9,776 bases of DNA, taken from contig JABFSV010000134.1 of assembly GCA_013140405.1 (NCBI GenBank), positions 1 through 9,776 of the forward strand, in the 5' to 3' direction. The notes below the pieces were generated by a model, which worked only from the letters and a program-made list of their open reading frames with translations, did no database searches and was not told where the DNA came from. This stretch comes from Methyloglobulus sp. (GTDB lineage: Bacteria; Pseudomonadota; Gammaproteobacteria; Methylococcales; Methylomonadaceae). Positions 6,622 through 9,776 of the stretch are shown here, one piece after another (the stretch's first letter is position 1; every line of letters starts with the position of its first letter). The translations under genes and the position numbers were made by a program.

Positions 6622-6627
6622 AGGAGG
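6622..6627 (+). promoter_or_regulatory. Strong Shine-Dalgarno AGGAGG for the STN receptor
   Basis: A full AGGAGG stands four bases before the ATG at 6632. It fixes the start of the receptor despite an unusually long N-terminal leader, and it is by far the best ribosome site in the window. Confidence 0.8.
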
Positions 6628-6631
6628 CCAC

Positions 6632-9280
6632 ATGGGTCAAAGCCAACAAGGGGCATTAAGACACAAGGGGGCGGATGGGCAAGGCCATTTCCCTCGTTCC
6701 GGGAATGTTGCCGGTTTTATCAACCCCAGCACACTTACCCTCTTACCAGGGTTATTGCCATTCGTATTAATCAGCCTATTGCTGAGTATGCCTGCCAAAG
6801 CTGGCGATAACACTCGGCAATACCACATCCCGGCGCAGTCGCTCAACAACGCCCTGATGAAATTTGCCACCGACTCCCACCTTGAACTGATGTTCACCGC
6901 CGAAAAGATACGCGGCCTCCGCACCGATAGCCTTGATGGCAACATGACCCCAGATCAAGCCTTGTCCCGTTTGCTGCAAGGCAGCGGGATGAGCTACCGC
7001 TTTGTCGATGCCAAGACCGTGACTGTGGAACAGCCGGATGCCAATTTTAGGAAGACGGCTAATGTTGATGAAAAGCCGGAATCCCAATCTGGTGGCGATA
7101 CGACCTTGCCGAAAGTGACGGTGGAAGCGGATGCAGACCCTTATGACCCTTACAATACCGCCGATCCTTATAACAAGTCTTATTCGGTGACGAATTCGAC
7201 TACTGCCACCAAAACTGATACACCGATTATGGACACACCTGTTTCCATCCAAGTCGTGCCCAAAGCCGTGCTTAGAGACCAACAAGCATGGCGGGTAGAA
7301 GATGCAGTTAAAAACGTCAGCGGTGTTCAGCAAGTTTGGGCAAGTGGCGGTGAATATCAGGATTTTGTTATTCGCGGCTTTGGCCTTAATTACAACCGTT
7401 TTCGCAATGGTATTCGGCTCACGGAGGGTACGTCTGATATGGCGAATGTTGAGCAGATTGAAGTTCTTAAAGGCCCTACGGCAATGTTGTATGGCAGAGT
7501 AGAACCCGGCGGCATGGTCAATGTAGTCACAAAAAAACCATTGGATACACCTTATTATTCGCTGCAACAACAATTTGGTTCTTACGATTTTTTCCGTACC
7601 ACGATAGATGCAACCGGGCCAATTACTACCGATAAGTCACTAACTTATCGTTTCAACTTGGGTTATACCGATCGCGACTCATTCCGTGACTTTGTCGGCG
7701 AAGATCGGGTCTTTGTTGCACCCAGCCTGCATTGGCAAGCAACCCCGGACACCCAATTCAACCTGAATATCGAATACAGCAATAATGACACGGCTTACGA
7801 TAATGGCATTCCTGCCATAGGCAAGCGTGTTGTCGACGTGCCCATCAACCGTAACTATACACATCCTGATTTTAACCGGGATAACATCGAAAACACGTTG
7901 GTGGATTTTAACTGGTCACACAATTTTAATGACAATTGGAAACTATCTAACGGTGTCGTTGCCACCATGAATAACCTCCAGGCAAGAGAAATTCCAGTTG
8001 CTTATGTACAAACCCAACTAGAGGACTCGCCAAATCCACAAGTGCGCCGAGGCACTTATTTTGAAGATTTTGAGCGGGACAATCAAACCGTTTACCTTAA
8101 CCTGAACGGCAAATTCGAAACTTTTGGCATTAAGCACAATGTGTTGCTGGGCGGTGATTATTATAATTTTGAACAAAAAAACAGCGGCTTTTTTGGGCTT
8201 AATTATGCAATTCAACGCAATTTTGAAGGCGATGCCTTGAAATACTTTACTTTTATCGACCTGAATAATCCCGATTACAATCAATTTCCCTTTACCTTCA
8301 GTGAGCTGGATAACTTAAGACGAAATGCGCCGAATGATTTTGTACGTTCATCCCAATCTTGGTATGGCTTGTATTTTCAAGATCAACTGTCATTTTTTGA
8401 TGACAAGTTACAAATCCTGGGTGGTGGCCGTTATGACTGGGCACGGCAAAAACAGGGCAGTTCCTTTACGTCATTTGCCGACATTAGCGAGACGGCGCAA
8501 AACGAGGAACATTTCAGCCCTCGCGTTGGCATCCTTTATCGCCCCTACAATTGGTTGTCAGTCTACGGTAACTATACTGAATCGTTCGGCCTTAACAACG
8601 GACGAACGGCAAACAATGTCCCGTTAGCCCCGGAAATTTCCGAACAATTCGAAGCGGGATTAAAAACGGAATGGTTTGACGGCAAGCTAACGACAAGTCT
8701 GGCTTATTTCCATATCACCAAAGACAATATCCTTAAACAAACCGGCGATGTCACATTTGAAACGGTCGGTGCAGCGCGTAGCCAAGGCATTGAATTCGAC
8801 TTGGCCGGACAGGTGACGGACGAACTTAGTGTCATTGCCACTTATGCTTACACCGATGCCCGTATCATCAAAGATCGAGGTTTGATATTTGATGATAACG
8901 GCCTTGTCGTCGGCAGCAATAACGGCAATCTAGGCAATCGACTACCAACAGTTGCCGAACATTCCGGCAGCACTTGGCTGAAATACGCATTTCAAAATAA
9001 CAGCCTGAAAGGATTGAGCCTGGGTGTCGGCGCCTATCTTGCCAGCAGTCGTGAAGGTGATAATGAAAATAGTTACCAGTTGCCGGGTTATGTCCGCGCC
9101 GATGCGTTTGCGGGATATAGTTTCAATATCGGTAAAACCAAGTTGACCACCCAGTTAAATGTGACCAATGTTTTCGACAAACGCTATTATTTTGCCGGAC
9201 AACCTTATAACACGTCTAAAGCCTATAACATGATAGCCGACCCGTTAACCTTTTTAGGGTCGGTGCGATTGGAATATTAA
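6632..9280 (+). CDS. TonB-dependent siderophore receptor with N-terminal STN signalling domain
   Basis: The 882-residue outer-membrane transducer and importer is of the FpvA/FoxA/FecA kind. A long leader (polar to about residue 33, hydrophobic about 34-52) ends in a likely signal-peptidase site after SMPAKA (57). The STN domain, about 64-134, is visible as YHIPAQSLNNALMKFA and LLQGSGMSYRFVDAKTVTVE; it contacts FecR in the periplasm. A TonB-box-like LPKVTVEA lies at about 159-166, followed by a linker with three DPY units. The plug, about 196-303, shows TPVSIQVVPKAVL, FVIRGF (245-250), VEQIEVLKGPTAMLYGR and EPGGMVNVVTKKP. The barrel continues to the terminal LEY. The plug signature is typical of siderophore receptors, perhaps for a hydroxamate-type ligand, but the ligand is not proven. 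The gene follows the sigma factor and fecR, and a PepSY_TM gene follows 41 bases on. GC content drops from about 55% in the STN part to about 30-40% in the barrel. Confidence 0.95.
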   Translation: MGQSQQGALRHKGADGQGHFPRSGNVAGFINPSTLTLLPGLLPFVLISLLLSMPAKAGDNTRQYHIPAQSLNNALMKFATDSHLELMFTAEKIRGLRTDSLDGNMTPDQALSRLLQGSGMSYRFVDAKTVTVEQPDANFRKTANVDEKPESQSGGDTTLPKVTVEADADPYDPYNTADPYNKSYSVTNSTTATKTDTPIMDTPVSIQVVPKAVLRDQQAWRVEDAVKNVSGVQQVWASGGEYQDFVIRGFGLNYNRFRNGIRLTEGTSDMANVEQIEVLKGPTAMLYGRVEPGGMVNVVTKKPLDTPYYSLQQQFGSYDFFRTTIDATGPITTDKSLTYRFNLGYTDRDSFRDFVGEDRVFVAPSLHWQATPDTQFNLNIEYSNNDTAYDNGIPAIGKRVVDVPINRNYTHPDFNRDNIENTLVDFNWSHNFNDNWKLSNGVVATMNNLQAREIPVAYVQTQLEDSPNPQVRRGTYFEDFERDNQTVYLNLNGKFETFGIKHNVLLGGDYYNFEQKNSGFFGLNYAIQRNFEGDALKYFTFIDLNNPDYNQFPFTFSELDNLRRNAPNDFVRSSQSWYGLYFQDQLSFFDDKLQILGGGRYDWARQKQGSSFTSFADISETAQNEEHFSPRVGILYRPYNWLSVYGNYTESFGLNNGRTANNVPLAPEISEQFEAGLKTEWFDGKLTTSLAYFHITKDNILKQTGDVTFETVGAARSQGIEFDLAGQVTDELSVIATYAYTDARIIKDRGLIFDDNGLVVGSNNGNLGNRLPTVAEHSGSTWLKYAFQNNSLKGLSLGVGAYLASSREGDNENSYQLPGYVRADAFAGYSFNIGKTKLTTQLNVTNVFDKRYYFAGQPYNTSKAYNMIADPLTFLGSVRLEY

Positions 9281-9301
9281 AGGGTGAAATACGGGTTAAA
9301 T

Positions 9302-9318
9302 CTAATTGCGCGAATTAG
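9302..9318 (+). other. Small hairpin just before the second PepSY_TM start
   Basis: CTAATT (9302-9307) and AATTAG (9313-9318) form a perfect 6-bp stem around GCGCG. The 3' arm reaches into the only ribosome-site-like bases (AGGTG, directly before ATG at 9322), so folding could limit translation. The stem is AT-rich and modest. Confidence 0.35.
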
Positions 9319-9321
9319 GTG

Positions 9322-9776
9322 ATGAATATTTGTCTCGATAACACCTCAAGATGCCGGAGGCGATTTCGCAGTTTCTGGCTAATGGTGCATTTGTATATCG
9401 CCCTGACGATAGGTTTTGTCTTTGTCATTCTTGGGTTGACGGGTGCATGTAATGTTTTCTTATTTGAATTAGAAGAACTGGGGTTACCGCAAGTCCATCA
9501 TGAAGCGAACGCACTACCGTGTTCTCTGGATGACATCATGCAAACCGTTAAAGCCGCACATCCGCAAAGAAAAGGCAAATGGTCAGTGCTTTTGCCTGGA
9601 TCTGGCAACGATTACGTACGGGTGCAATACCCGATGCCTGAGGAAACAGCCGATGAATTGTTCGCACCGCTTCGAATTCTGGTTGAGCCATACAGCGGAA
9701 AAATAACCGCAGAAAGCTTTTGGGGGCAAACTTTGTGGACGCTAATTTATGAAACTCATTCTGATCTTCTGATGGG
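9322..9776 (+). CDS. PepSY_TM family inner-membrane protein, N-terminal part (runs off the window)
   Basis: An open frame from the ATG at 9322 runs to the window end without a stop, giving 151 codons of a protein usually of 350-500 residues. The beginning reads RRRFRSFWLMVHLYIALTIG, the same layout as the complete copy at 1165: a basic stretch, then a first helix (about residues 21-44) with H23 at its start and the motif GLTG. A periplasmic PepSY-like part follows (about 66-135), ending VEPYSGKIT, and the second helix begins at LWTLIYETHSDLL with H146 matching H162 of the first copy. Spacing from the receptor is 41 bases with no terminator seen, so co-transcription is likely. The ribosome site is poor (AGGTG abutting ATG), which suggests coupling or a slightly different start. 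Siderophore reduction or iron release at the inner membrane is the inferred role. Confidence 0.88.
   Translation, partial: MNICLDNTSRCRRRFRSFWLMVHLYIALTIGFVFVILGLTGACNVFLFELEELGLPQVHHEANALPCSLDDIMQTVKAAHPQRKGKWSVLLPGSGNDYVRVQYPMPEETADELFAPLRILVEPYSGKITAESFWGQTLWTLIYETHSDLLM

Noticed and set aside
6776..7573. 265-codon open frame on the minus strand
   Set aside because: It lies wholly opposite the receptor gene, whose domains are clear. The translation is rich in Arg, His and Ile without a recognisable motif, as expected for an antisense shadow.
9500..9706. 68-codon + strand open frame near the window end
   Set aside because: It is out of frame with the PepSY_TM protein that runs open from 9322 to the end and shows family motifs.
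1..9776. CRISPR arrays, tRNA, rRNA
   Set aside because: I saw no regularly spaced repeats, no cloverleaf-type sequence and no ribosomal RNA sequence on either strand.

Overview
The window (9,776 bases) is a proteobacterial iron-acquisition locus interrupted by decayed mobile DNA. Organism: outer-membrane TonB-dependent receptors with a FecI/FecR surface-signalling pair mean a Gram-negative bacterium. Base composition (roughly 40-57% GC depending on gene) and gene style fit a gamma- or betaproteobacterium. A methanotroph-like gammaproteobacterium is possible, but I cannot prove it from this sequence.

Layout, left to right, genes on + unless stated: (1) 3' end of a TonB-dependent siderophore receptor (to 920); (2) a spacer with a perfect 28-bp palindrome; (3) a complete PepSY_TM inner-membrane protein (1165-2409), a family that includes haem-binding siderophore reductases; (4) a degraded Tn3-family transposon end on the minus strand (about 2573-3319), with a terminal-repeat-like GGGG end and a truncated, stop-interrupted tnpA; (5) an IS3-family element (about 3320-4603) with intact orfA, an in-register A AAA AAG slippage site and a broken orfB; (6) an ECF sigma factor of the FecI type (4751-5275); (7) its FecR-type anti-sigma/sensor (5366-6391); (8) a leader with a Fur-box-like site over a TATAAT, an intrinsic-terminator hairpin and an ECF-promoter-like motif; (9) a complete 882-residue receptor with an N-terminal STN signalling domain (6632-9280); (10) the start of a second PepSY_TM protein (9322 to the window end).

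How the genes work together (family knowledge plus context): the STN receptor binds an iron-siderophore, imports it with TonB energy and signals through FecR to the sigma factor, which would switch on the receptor. The downstream PepSY_TM protein probably handles reductive iron release at the inner membrane. The receptor-PepSY_TM pair occurs twice, so the locus looks like two paralogous uptake modules, the second carrying the signalling genes, with transposon debris between them.

The most unusual signal is in the IS3 orfB. Compared with the family's conserved protein motifs, it carries three short extra segments (about 17, 25 and 18 nt). Two of them share a 13-bp core, TACCCAAAGGGCA, in opposite orientations, and the third has a degenerate version. 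This looks like a family of very small palindrome-cored insertions.
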